DNA from: Thermodesulfovibrionales bacterium
Lineage (GTDB): Bacteria > Nitrospirota > Thermodesulfovibrionia > Thermodesulfovibrionales > Dissulfurispiraceae
Length of the DNA stretch: 64,000 bases
Direction: 5' to 3'
Assembly (NCBI GenBank): GCA_026415695.1
Contig: JAOAGP010000007.1
Coordinates: forward strand, 1-64,000
Within the stretch, counting starts at the first letter, position 1. The number at the start of each line of letters is the position of its first letter. Under the pieces are notes generated by a model. The model was not told the origin of the DNA. It was given only the letters and a program-made list of their open reading frames with translations, and made no database searches. Position numbers and translations under genes: made by a program. Shown piece by piece: positions 34,510 through 43,074 of this stretch.

Positions 34510-35835
34510 TCAAACAGCGTTATAAACATCTAATATCCCCTTTATCAAGCCACTTGGATTGCTTTTTATTATCCTTGTCTTTACATTCAGGATACCCTCA
34601 ATATCATCTGTGCTAACATCATCTATAAAGATTTTATCCCCTTCTTTTAGGCAGACATCAGGGATAAGTAACACCGAGTTTTTTTCAATATCCCCCTCAA
34701 GTGCCTTTATTACATCTCTACCTGATAGTAAGCCTGTTACGGTAACTGTATCACCAAAAAAACTGTTTTTGATGCCTATTGCACGGATATTGATACCAAA
34801 TGATTGTATGTTTTTGACAAATTCTGTTAAATAACTCAAAAAAGATGTCCCTGTAAATGTTGTAATGTGAGGTGCATTATTTTGATTTATCATTGAGGTA
34901 AGCCTTTTATACTTGATATGTTTGGCTTGATGTAAAAACTGTGCGACCATGCCCACACCATTTTCTATCTGTGGCAAGTCATCGTAATATTTTAATGGTG
35001 GTATTGGCATTTCTGCTTTGATAAACATCTCATCTGCAGGATAGACTATACCCTCACCGTGTTTTTTCCTAAATCTTTGATGATATTTGTTGACTATTGA
35101 TAAAACCTGTATTGCCCTTTCTTTATCAAACCCCTTGAGTTTTTCTTTTCTGTGAGCAGTTATACCTACGGGAACTACCGCAATAGACATCACATAAGGG
35201 TATAACTTGTATAGATCTAAGATGGTTTTTTCCAATACCTCTCCATCGTTTATATCTGGACAGACAACAACCTGTGTGTGCATCCTTATCTTTCCTTTAA
35301 CGAGGGTCTTTAATTCATTCATTATGTTTGGTGCATTTTTATTCCTCAATATAGAATTTCTAACATCTGTATCTGTGGCATGAACTGAGATGTATAGAGG
35401 GCTAATCCTTTGCTGGATTATCCTCTTTTTATCATACTCGGTGAGATTTGAAAGCGTGATGTAGTTTCCATAAAGGAATGACATCCGATAATCTTCATCT
35501 TTGACATAGAGACTCTTCCTTAAGCCTTTAGGCATCTGATTTACAAAACAAAATATGCAGTTATTCCTACAAGTCTTTATCCTAAATGGTTGAAAGTTTA
35601 CCCCTGAAAAGATGTTTGTATTTGATTCCTTTGGTATGTGTAATGAAATCCTTTGGCTGTCTCTATTTATCTCAATGACTTTAGGGTTATCGGCAGAATA
35701 AAACATCACATCCAAGACATCTCGTATCCTTTTATTGTCAATACAAATCAAGGCATCGTTAGGTCTTACACCCAATTCAAAGAGCATGGATCTGCGATTT
35801 ATGGATTCTATGATTACGCCTTTGTTATTTTTCAT
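34510..35835 (-). CDS. Radical-SAM/PDZ protein of the DUF512 family
   Basis: 441 residues. An N-terminal PDZ-like domain (1-75, GVIIESINRRSMLFELGVRPND) precedes a radical-SAM core with an unusual cluster motif CRNNCIFCFVNQMPKGLR (about 95-112). DUF512 follows with PVGITAHRKEKLKGF, the YPADEMF block and a FTGTSFLSYL segment. COG1625 members are common in Firmicutes and Nitrospirota-like anaerobes; the reaction is unknown. It overlaps the start of its neighbour by 11 nt at pgsA. Confidence 0.85.
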   Translation of the reverse strand: MKNNKGVIIESINRRSMLFELGVRPNDALICIDNKRIRDVLDVMFYSADNPKVIEINRDSQRISLHIPKESNTNIFSGVNFQPFRIKTCRNNCIFCFVNQMPKGLRKSLYVKDEDYRMSFLYGNYITLSNLTEYDKKRIIQQRISPLYISVHATDTDVRNSILRNKNAPNIMNELKTLVKGKIRMHTQVVVCPDINDGEVLEKTILDLYKLYPYVMSIAVVPVGITAHRKEKLKGFDKERAIQVLSIVNKYHQRFRKKHGEGIVYPADEMFIKAEMPIPPLKYYDDLPQIENGVGMVAQFLHQAKHIKYKRLTSMINQNNAPHITTFTGTSFLSYLTEFVKNIQSFGINIRAIGIKNSFFGDTVTVTGLLSGRDVIKALEGDIEKNSVLLIPDVCLKEGDKIFIDDVSTDDIEGILNVKTRIIKSNPSGLIKGILDVYNAV

Positions 35836-36367
35836 CTTGTTGAGTAAGTGTTCGGTAGATGTAATGAACGCCTGATATTGTAGTTAATACGCCAACAAGG
35901 ATGTAAACCTCCATTGTTGGCTGTGGTATTGTTTTAGGGAAGTTGATGGATATCAACTTGTAAGCAATAAGTAGAAATTGGGCTGCTATTGCTATCTTGC
36001 CAAACCAACTAACCTCAACCCTTGATGAGCCTGTAATGATGTATAAGACCATCCATCCAATGACTACAATCAAGTCCCTACTGATAACTATGATTACGAG
36101 CCAATAAGGAATCCACTTAAGTATTGCAAAGATGATAAAAGAGGTCATAAGTATTACCTTGTCTGCAAGAGGGTCAAGAAACGCTCCAATTAGTGTCTTT
36201 TGCCCTGTCTTTCTTGCTATTAATCCGTCAAGGGTATCTGTGATGGTTGCTAAGACAAATAAAAAAAGGGCAATTTTGTATCTGCCGTAGATGAGTGCCA
36301 TAACAAAGATAGGCACTATGAGTATCCTCATCATTGTTAAGGTATTTGGTATGTTCAAAAAAGACAT
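35825..36367 (-). CDS. pgsA: CDP-diacylglycerol-glycerol-3-phosphate 3-phosphatidyltransferase
   Basis: 180 residues from ATG 36367; an upstream TTG at 36379 is in frame but less likely. The CDP-alcohol phosphotransferase motif (D-G...AR...G....D...D) is read as DGLIARKTGQKTLIG...DPLADK. Four to five membrane helices. Makes phosphatidylglycerol phosphate from CDP-diacylglycerol and glycerol-3-phosphate. It lies upstream of the DUF512 gene and overlaps it by 11 nt. Confidence 0.92.
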   Translation of the reverse strand: MSFLNIPNTLTMMRILIVPIFVMALIYGRYKIALFLFVLATITDTLDGLIARKTGQKTLIGAFLDPLADKVILMTSFIIFAILKWIPYWLVIIVISRDLIVVIGWMVLYIITGSSRVEVSWFGKIAIAAQFLLIAYKLISINFPKTIPQPTMEVYILVGVLTTISGVHYIYRTLTQQDEK

Positions 36368-36401
36368 CAGTCCGCTCAATTATAAGTGGGTATCTTATGA
36401 C

Positions 36402-37490
36402 TCAAGGCATATTTAATGGAAAACAATGGTGTTTAATGGTTACACCTAAAGTCTTATAATCTTGTAAATGTTTATCTATTCCTTTACCCAAAAACATATC
36501 ATTCAGCATTTGGCAATGTATCAATTCAAGTTTTAGGCTATTTCTCTTACACATCTTTAGGGCATCATCCAATATCTTTAAGGCATCGGCATGTTTTCCC
36601 TCAAGATAGGCAATCTCTGATAAAGTAATATTGCAATAGGCATCTCCCCTTATATCAAGTGTCTTCTTGAAATTATCTTGTGCACGCTTTAGAAGTTGTT
36701 TTGCTTCATGATACCGTCCCTCTAATTTACATACAATAGACATGCTCCAAAGGGTATAGGAGTAACTGACAATATCCCTAATCTCTTCGTATAACCTTGT
36801 TGCCTTTTTAAAATGGTTGGTAGCCTCTTTGAGTTTAAACATCATCCTGTAGGCATTGCCAATACCACAATGTGAGTAAGCCCTACCAAACTTATCTTTG
36901 ATTTCTGAAAATACTTTATTGGCATCTTGGTAGAAGTCTAATGATTTTTTGAAATCCCCTGCTATTCTTGTAGAACCACCTAAACCACACAGTGTGTAAC
37001 CAATGCCAGTTTTAAAACCTTGTGTTTGAAATATCCTCAATGCCTTATTGTATTGCGATATTGACTTTTTGATGTCTCCTGCTACCCTGTAAATAGCACC
37101 CATTGCCCAATACCCATATGCAAGTCCGATGTCATCTTTTAGTCTTTTATAAATCCTCAAGGCATCTTTAATCGTCTCTTCTGCCTCAATCCACCTTGAC
37201 ATCCCTTTAAGTGCAAGGGATAGCCCAACAAGACTATCTGCAAGTGTTTGTTTGTCATCCAGTGCGTCTGCTAAATCAATACAATTCCGATAAAACTCCA
37301 TGCAATTGATGAAATCACCTGTTATCCTCAAACAATGTCCTACACCTAAATTTGCCTTTAGATTTATCTCAAGGTCATCCTTTGTGTTATCAATGACCTT
37401 TTTGTATATTTTGATAGCGCTGTGAAAATCTGACTTCTGTCTTAGTCTATCTGCCTTCGTTAATAAATCACTATACGATGATTGAGCCAC
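36402..37490 (-). CDS. TPR-repeat protein
   Basis: 362 residues, soluble, no signal peptide. Around seven to eight 40-residue TPR-type repeats (patterns such as A.AYRIAGD.KKSI..Y..AL, then GYTLCGLGGSTRIAGDFKKSL) cover about 20-320. The 40-residue period with Gly resembles the Rapsyn/LGN or Rap-type subgroup. It starts with GTG 37490 and overlaps rpe by 20 nt. Probably a protein-protein scaffold; partner unknown. Confidence 0.78.
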   Translation of the reverse strand: MAQSSYSDLLTKADRLRQKSDFHSAIKIYKKVIDNTKDDLEINLKANLGVGHCLRITGDFINCMEFYRNCIDLADALDDKQTLADSLVGLSLALKGMSRWIEAEETIKDALRIYKRLKDDIGLAYGYWAMGAIYRVAGDIKKSISQYNKALRIFQTQGFKTGIGYTLCGLGGSTRIAGDFKKSLDFYQDANKVFSEIKDKFGRAYSHCGIGNAYRMMFKLKEATNHFKKATRLYEEIRDIVSYSYTLWSMSIVCKLEGRYHEAKQLLKRAQDNFKKTLDIRGDAYCNITLSEIAYLEGKHADALKILDDALKMCKRNSLKLELIHCQMLNDMFLGKGIDKHLQDYKTLGVTIKHHCFPLNMP

Positions 37491-38139
37491 TTAACCTCTC
37501 CCTTATTGTCTTTATAAATTGACTATAGTCTTTAGATCTAAAAAAGGCTGAACCCATTACTATTACATCAGCACCTGCGTTTACAACAGTCCTTATATTG
37601 TCAAGGTTTATCCCACCATCAACCTCTATTAAGGTATTTAATCCCCTTGAATCTATCATCTCTCTTAAAAAGGCTATCTTCGGTATCATTGATGGGATAA
37701 ACTCCTGCCCACCAAAACCCGGATTTACAGACATTATCAACACCATATCTAAATCATTGATGATGTATTCAAGGGTATTTATTGGGGTAGAGGGATTTAA
37801 TGATACGCCTACCTTTTTCCCCCGTTGTTTAACAGTCTGTATCAGTCTATGTAGATGGTAAGACGCCTCACTGTGGATTGTAACATAGTCGGCTCCAGCG
37901 TCTATAAACTCATCAATAAAGTCTTGCGGTCTCTGTATCATCAAGTGAACATCAAGTATAAGACTTGTAACATTTCTTATACCTCTTACAACATCAGGTC
38001 CGAATGTTATATTTGGCACAAAATGGCCATCCATGATGTCAAGATGTAGCCAATCTGCACCTGATTGTTCTGCGGCCTTTATTTCTTCACCAAGCCTCAT
38101 AAAGTCCGCAGAAAGTATTGATGGGGCTATTAATGTCAT
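37471..38139 (-). CDS. rpe: Ribulose-phosphate 3-epimerase
   Basis: 222 residues, TIM barrel. APSILSADFMRLGEEI, WLHLDIMDGHFVPNITFGP, LDVHLMI, MSVNPGFGGQEFI and EVDGGIN are the family signatures, including the metal-binding His/Asp residues. It interconverts ribulose-5-phosphate and xylulose-5-phosphate in the pentose phosphate route. It lies 13 nt downstream of the PASTA gene and overlaps the TPR gene by 20 nt. Confidence 0.95.
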   Translation of the reverse strand: MTLIAPSILSADFMRLGEEIKAAEQSGADWLHLDIMDGHFVPNITFGPDVVRGIRNVTSLILDVHLMIQRPQDFIDEFIDAGADYVTIHSEASYHLHRLIQTVKQRGKKVGVSLNPSTPINTLEYIINDLDMVLIMSVNPGFGGQEFIPSMIPKIAFLREMIDSRGLNTLIEVDGGINLDNIRTVVNAGADVIVMGSAFFRSKDYSQFIKTIRERLSGSIIV

Positions 38140-38152
38140 ACTCTTTCTCCTT

Positions 38153-38659
38153 TTATTCCTTTATGCCAGCACTTACGATGATATTAAAGTAGTCTGCTGC
38201 CTTTTCATGTGTTTCGGGTCTTTGTGCTATAACGGTATTTTTTGGTATCTTTGGATGTGATACATATATGGTTTTAGTAATCTTTATCCCTCTATCCCTC
38301 AATAATGCCTCCGCCTCATCTACGGTGTGCCCAACTACATCAGGGACATATCTGATCTTAGCCCCTTTACTAATCATCACACCAATCTCTCTACCTTCTT
38401 TGACAACGCTCCCGGGTGGAAGGTGTTGCCACATAACATGCCCTTGTGGGATATTGATGTCGTATTCTTCACCCTCAAGCCTTATGTAGAGGTTATTCTT
38501 CTTGAGTATGGCGTTGGCATCTACCATGCTCTTACCCTTTAGGTCTGGAACGGTTACTGTTTTACTGTGAGTAAGAAGGGTAAAAGTGATATGACCTGTG
38601 ATGATACCAAATACTGTTACCAAGACTATGTAAAGGGGAATCTTGATAAATCTCTTCAT
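38153..38659 (-). CDS. Membrane-anchored protein with two PASTA domains
   Basis: 168 residues. A single membrane helix (about 7-29) is followed by two extracytoplasmic PASTA domains, about 35-98 (VTVPDLKGKSMVDANAIL) and 103-168 (VPDVVGHTVDEAEALL). There is no kinase domain, so it is not a PrkC-type kinase; it may bind peptidoglycan fragments or assist cell-wall enzymes. Its ATG overlaps the rsmB stop (ATGA) by 4 nt. Confidence 0.88.
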   Translation of the reverse strand: MKRFIKIPLYIVLVTVFGIITGHITFTLLTHSKTVTVPDLKGKSMVDANAILKKNNLYIRLEGEEYDINIPQGHVMWQHLPPGSVVKEGREIGVMISKGAKIRYVPDVVGHTVDEAEALLRDRGIKITKTIYVSHPKIPKNTVIAQRPETHEKAADYFNIIVSAGIKE

Positions 38660-39993
38660 GCTATCCTCTTTATGAGAGCCATGAAAAATCCGTCCATTGA
38701 GTGTAGATGTGGCAATGTGTTATAGCAGATAAAACCATGTTTACTTGCTGTCCTAAAAGACCTGAAGATATCCTTGTTTGAATTAATGATACTAAAACCA
38801 GACTTTTTTTGTAAAAACCTTGTTATGACCTGCTCTCCCTCTTCAGGTTCATTTGAGCATACAGCATATACCATCAGTCCATTTGGGACTAATAAATCTG
38901 ACAGTCCAGTAAGCATATCCACCTGTTTTGACATAAACCTTTTTAGATCATTTTCGGTGTGTCTGTATCTGACATCGGGCTTTCTACGAATGACACCAAG
39001 TCCTGAGCATGGAGCATCCAACAGTATCCTATCAAATCTATCAATTCCATCTTTTGAAAGGACTTTTTTAATGTCCTCTACATAGCAATTTATAGGTCTT
39101 ACTGACTTAAGATTCAATCTTTGTATCGTCTCGTTTAATAAACCAAATCTGTTGGTATTGCCTTCAACAGAGTAGATGATGCCTGTATCTTCCATCATAT
39201 CCGCAAGGTGGGATGTCTTGCCACCGGGTGCAGAGCATGCATCAAGCACCTTCATGCCCTTTGATACATTTAACAACAATGACACCAACTGCGATGCCTC
39301 ATCTTGAAGGACAAAATCATCGCCAAAGATTGTTCTCAATGTTGCAAACTTGATTGTATCATGTATCAAGATGCAGTTTGGACAATAAAGCGATATAGAG
39401 GTTTTAAACCCTTGCTCTTTAAGTGTATGTAAACCCTTTTGGAATTGTTCCTTGTTTCTTACCCTCACAACTATTGGTGGACGCTCGTTGTTGTATCGTG
39501 CAAGTGCCTCGGCACCTTGTAACCCATACCGATTGACCCATCTATCTATTAGCCATCTTGGGTGAGAGGTCTCAATGCTTATTCTCTCTCTCAAATCATC
39601 AATTGATTTGGTCTTGATACCATCAGCCTTTCTGATGTAATTTCTCAAGACGGCATTTACGAAATCTACCCTGCCTGAATATGACTTTTCAATCTCCACT
39701 GCCTCGTGCACTGCAGCCCTTGCTGGCACACGCATATGAATGATTTGATAAATCGCTGTCCTTAAGTTATTAAGGGTTGATTTTGATACCAATGACATAT
39801 CTTTTATGAAGTGGTTTAGTATCCAATCCAAATAAAACATCCTCCTTAAAACTCCATAGACTATTTCCATGATAAAGGAACGGTCTCGTTCGTCTATCAA
39901 AGAAAAGTATTGCTCCATCGCATCCTTGACCTTCATTCCCTTTTCAAATATATCAAGGAGGATGTTGATTGCGTATATCCTTTTAGATGTCAT
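38656..39993 (-). CDS. rsmB: 16S rRNA (cytosine-967-C5)-methyltransferase RsmB (Sun)
   Basis: 445 residues from ATG 39993, which overlaps the DUF116 stop as ATGA; the frame extends further upstream but into that gene. N-terminal NusB-like domain (about 1-140, AINILLDIFEKG) and C-terminal SAM domain with LDACSAPGGKTSHLAD, LDAPCSGLGVIRR (catalytic Cys) and VYAVCSNEPEEGE (second Cys). Both catalytic Cys are present. Acts on 16S rRNA in the cytoplasm. Confidence 0.93.
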   Translation of the reverse strand: MTSKRIYAINILLDIFEKGMKVKDAMEQYFSLIDERDRSFIMEIVYGVLRRMFYLDWILNHFIKDMSLVSKSTLNNLRTAIYQIIHMRVPARAAVHEAVEIEKSYSGRVDFVNAVLRNYIRKADGIKTKSIDDLRERISIETSHPRWLIDRWVNRYGLQGAEALARYNNERPPIVVRVRNKEQFQKGLHTLKEQGFKTSISLYCPNCILIHDTIKFATLRTIFGDDFVLQDEASQLVSLLLNVSKGMKVLDACSAPGGKTSHLADMMEDTGIIYSVEGNTNRFGLLNETIQRLNLKSVRPINCYVEDIKKVLSKDGIDRFDRILLDAPCSGLGVIRRKPDVRYRHTENDLKRFMSKQVDMLTGLSDLLVPNGLMVYAVCSNEPEEGEQVITRFLQKKSGFSIINSNKDIFRSFRTASKHGFICYNTLPHLHSMDGFFMALIKRIA

Positions 39994-40511
39994 CTTGAGA
40001 TGAAAAAATGGACTGCCTCTTTGACATCGTTTGTGTTGACCTCTGTATTGTAACAAGGACCTTGAGGTCTTTGATTGTAAACCCCTAAAACAGGTAGCGG
40101 GAAGGAATCCACAATCCCACTACTTAAATCCCTTTCGCATGCTATCGCAATGACTGCGTCAGGTTTGTTGTCCTTTACTATCTTTCTTGCCATGCCTCCA
40201 CCTGTTGCTACAAATATCTTGAGACCGTGCTCTTCTGCTATGCCAATCAATGAACTTATAAAGCACCTACCACACCGTTGGCAGTTATTTATATCGTTGG
40301 TAATCCTTATGTTGCATTCATTTATTTGAAGACAGTGTGGCAGTAGGATGAGTATCTTTTCTGCCTTTATTTTTGACTTCCTAATAAGTGCGTTGTTGAG
40401 ATGTATAACCCATCTTTGAAACCGCTCTTTTAGGTTTGATGATACACCTCCAAATAACATCAGTATTGGGTATCCTATCTTTAATAACAATGCCCTAATC
40501 AAGGTAATCAT
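39990..40511 (-). CDS. DUF116 family protein
   Basis: 173 residues. An N-terminal hydrophobic segment (about 1-22), then LLPHCLQINECNIRI, the Cys pair CQRCGRCF (about 78-85), and a Rossmann-like ATGGGMARKIV...AIACERDLSSGI pattern. This is the DUF116 family, common in anaerobes and often next to fmt/rsmB; function unknown. Four Cys could bind a metal or Fe-S cluster. It overlaps fmt by 17 nt and rsmB by 4 nt. Confidence 0.88.
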   Translation of the reverse strand: MITLIRALLLKIGYPILMLFGGVSSNLKERFQRWVIHLNNALIRKSKIKAEKILILLPHCLQINECNIRITNDINNCQRCGRCFISSLIGIAEEHGLKIFVATGGGMARKIVKDNKPDAVIAIACERDLSSGIVDSFPLPVLGVYNQRPQGPCYNTEVNTNDVKEAVHFFISR

Positions 40512-41421
40512 GCTTGATTAAAAACCTTCTGCCTGATAAAAAATCCTTACAAGACATCCTCCTTTTGCCATCAGGCTGTATCTCTTTTATTGCGATTGAC
40601 CCCCTACCTGTGCCAACAATTAATCTCCCATCCCTTATATCCTCAATCCTACCCGGAAGTCCATCCTCTGAGACTGGTTCAGCACTAAAAACCTTTAATC
40701 TTTCACCCTTGTAGAAACAATACGCAACAGGCCAGACATTGATGCCCCTAATCAGATTAAAGATCTCCGTAGAGGTCTTCTGCCATAGTATCCTCGCATC
40801 CTCAACCTTCAAAGGCGGTGCATAGGTTGCAAGGGTATCATCTTGTTTCATTGGCTTAATGGTTTTATTTCTTAATCCTTTTAAGGTTTGCATCAATAAG
40901 TCAGCACCTATTGTTGATAGCCTTTCTGATAGGGTTATGAAATCATCATCGTTGCTTATGTCAGTTTCAGCCTGTAGGAGTATGTCTCCGGTGTCAAGTC
41001 CTTCATCCATCAACATGGTTGTAACACCAGTTTTTTGCTCACCATTTATGATTGCCCATTGGATAGGGGCTGCCCCTCTGTATTTTGGTAACAAAGAACC
41101 GTGGATATTAACTGGTGCAATAGAGGGTATAGAAAGAACATCCTTTGGGAGTATTTTCCCATATGCCACAACTACAAAGAATTCTGGGTTGTATTTTCTT
41201 AAGACATCACATACCTTTTCGTCTTTTAGAGAATGGGGTTGGATGATGTCAATCCCTTTTGACAAAGCATAAACCTTTGTAGGTGGAGGGATCACATCCC
41301 GTTTTCTGCCTTGAGGTTTATCAGGTTGGGTAACAACGAGTCTGACATCCTCGCCTGTTTCAACGAGTAGTTTAAGAGTAGGTAAGGCAAAACTTGGGGT
41401 TCCGAAGAATACTATTGACAT
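40495..41421 (-). CDS. fmt: Methionyl-tRNA formyltransferase
   Basis: 308 residues. N-terminal formyl-transfer domain: VFFGTPSFALPTL, a NIHGSLLPKYRGAAPIQWAI block with catalytic Asn and His, and MDEGLDTGDIL with catalytic Asp. A C-terminal domain for tRNA binding (about 210-308) follows. Formylates initiator Met-tRNA. It overlaps DUF116 by 17 nt and lies 24 nt downstream of def; the def-fmt pairing is widespread in bacteria. Confidence 0.95.
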   Translation of the reverse strand: MSIVFFGTPSFALPTLKLLVETGEDVRLVVTQPDKPQGRKRDVIPPPTKVYALSKGIDIIQPHSLKDEKVCDVLRKYNPEFFVVVAYGKILPKDVLSIPSIAPVNIHGSLLPKYRGAAPIQWAIINGEQKTGVTTMLMDEGLDTGDILLQAETDISNDDDFITLSERLSTIGADLLMQTLKGLRNKTIKPMKQDDTLATYAPPLKVEDARILWQKTSTEIFNLIRGINVWPVAYCFYKGERLKVFSAEPVSEDGLPGRIEDIRDGRLIVGTGRGSIAIKEIQPDGKRRMSCKDFLSGRRFLIKHDYLD

Positions 41422-41445
41422 GGGATTATTATGATTAAAAAGATA

Positions 41446-41955
41446 TTACTCACCCTTATTGATACGCTTTAGGTATCTCTTTTTGTGGAACTCTCGCTTT
41501 AGGGAACTCACTTTATCAAATAGCACAATACCATTTAGGTGGTCGTATTCATGTTGGATAGCCCTTGCAAGTAAACCATCTGCACCAATCTCAATCTGTT
41601 TACCGTGTTGATTATAACCCTTAAGAATGACCTCTTTAGCCCTTTTTATATTCATACGACAACCCGGGATGCTCAAACATCCCTCCTCTGATTCAACCTT
41701 ATCATCAGAATAAACCAGTTCAGGATTTATCACTACTATTAGTGGAAAAGGCTTTTCTTTTGTTGAAATATCGCATATGAAAATCCTCTTTAAAACACCC
41801 ACTTGATTTGCAGCAAGTCCAATGCCAGATGCATTGTGCATGGTCTCAACCATGTCGTCAATTAGTTTCTTTATACTGCCATCAATGTCTTTTACCTCTT
41901 CTGCCCTTTCCTTTAGCACATCATCAGGGTATGTGTAAATCTTCAAGATGCTCAA
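41446..41955 (-). CDS. def: Peptide deformylase
   Basis: 169 residues. All three deformylase motifs are present: GIGLAANQVG, EGCLSIPG (Cys metal ligand) and IQHEYDHLNG (HExxH metal ligands and catalytic Glu). Removes the N-formyl group from new proteins, partner step to Fmt. It starts 3 nt after carA in the same direction, so these are one transcription unit. Confidence 0.95.
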   Translation of the reverse strand: MSILKIYTYPDDVLKERAEEVKDIDGSIKKLIDDMVETMHNASGIGLAANQVGVLKRIFICDISTKEKPFPLIVVINPELVYSDDKVESEEGCLSIPGCRMNIKRAKEVILKGYNQHGKQIEIGADGLLARAIQHEYDHLNGIVLFDKVSSLKREFHKKRYLKRINKGE

Positions 41956-41958
41956 TTC

Positions 41959-43065
41959 TTACCTCTGAAGTAGTTTTAAAAATCTTTCAAACAGATATTT
42001 TGCATCATTAGGACCGGGTCCTGCTTCAGGATGGTATTGAACAGAAAACAAGGGGTATTCAACATGCTCCATCCCTTCTTCGGAGCCATCAAAAAGGTTT
42101 TTATGTGTGAGTCTAACCTTCCCCTTGAGACTTTTTATATCAACACAGTAGTTGTGGTTTTGTGATGTTATCTTTACCTCTTCGGTATGTAGATCCATGA
42201 CAGGGTGGTTACCACCATGATGACCAAATCTCAACTTGTAGGTCTCACCACCAAGAGCCAGTCCTATTATCTGATGACCAAGACATATACCAAAGATTGG
42301 CACCTTTCCCATCAGTTTTTTTGTGTTTCTGATACCAGATAAAACGGTTTTAGGGTCACCAGGTCCGTTGCTCAACAGTATCCCGTCTGGCTTCATCTCC
42401 AAAACAGCCTCTGCAGGTGTTTTCGGAGACACCACCTCAACATTAAGACCCACACTTACAAGGCTCCTTAAGATGTTTAGTTTCACACCAAAATCATACA
42501 CGACAACCTTCTTATCTGTCATTTTTACATCCCTGTATCCCCACAAGCCTTCCTGCCATTTGTATGAAACACCTGTAGCAACATCACTGACTAAATCAAG
42601 GGTGGAGATATCAGGAAATTCTCTGACCTTTTTGTATAAACTCTGGGTATCTAAATCGGTAGATGAGATTATTCCCCTTTGAGCACCCTTGATCCTTATA
42701 AGCCTTGTGAGTGCCCTTGTGTCAATATCCTGTATGGCAACCTTGTTTTGCTGTTTGAGATATTCATCAAGGGTTGTTTTGCTTCTCCAATTACTTGGAT
42801 AAGGACATGCCTCTTTTACAATAAAACCCTCTGCCTTGATGCCACCTTCAGACTCAATGTCCTCCTCATTTATCCCGTAGTTTCCTATTTGTGTGTATGT
42901 CATTGTGACGATTTGACCCTTGTAAGAAGGGTCTGTGAGTATCTCCTGATAACCTGTCATTGAGGTATTGAAGACCACCTCACCTATAGTCTGCCCTTGG
43001 GCTCCTAATGCTGCCCCCTCAAAGACTGTGCCATCCTGTAATACAAGAACTGCCTTTTTCTTCAT
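41959..43065 (-). CDS. carA: Carbamoyl-phosphate synthase small (glutaminase) subunit
   Basis: 368 residues. N-terminal CarA domain (LQDGTVFEG, MTGYQEILTDPSYKGQIV) and C-terminal class-I amidotransferase with nucleophile Cys in FGICLGHQ and the His-Glu pair in VQYHPEAGPGP. Supplies ammonia to CarB for carbamoyl phosphate. It is grouped with pyrR-pyrB-pyrC, with a TPR gene between pyrC and carA; carB is not in the window. Confidence 0.95.
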   Translation of the reverse strand: MKKKAVLVLQDGTVFEGAALGAQGQTIGEVVFNTSMTGYQEILTDPSYKGQIVTMTYTQIGNYGINEEDIESEGGIKAEGFIVKEACPYPSNWRSKTTLDEYLKQQNKVAIQDIDTRALTRLIRIKGAQRGIISSTDLDTQSLYKKVREFPDISTLDLVSDVATGVSYKWQEGLWGYRDVKMTDKKVVVYDFGVKLNILRSLVSVGLNVEVVSPKTPAEAVLEMKPDGILLSNGPGDPKTVLSGIRNTKKLMGKVPIFGICLGHQIIGLALGGETYKLRFGHHGGNHPVMDLHTEEVKITSQNHNYCVDIKSLKGKVRLTHKNLFDGSEEGMEHVEYPLFSVQYHPEAGPGPNDAKYLFERFLKLLQR

Positions 43066-43074
43066 CTATTCACC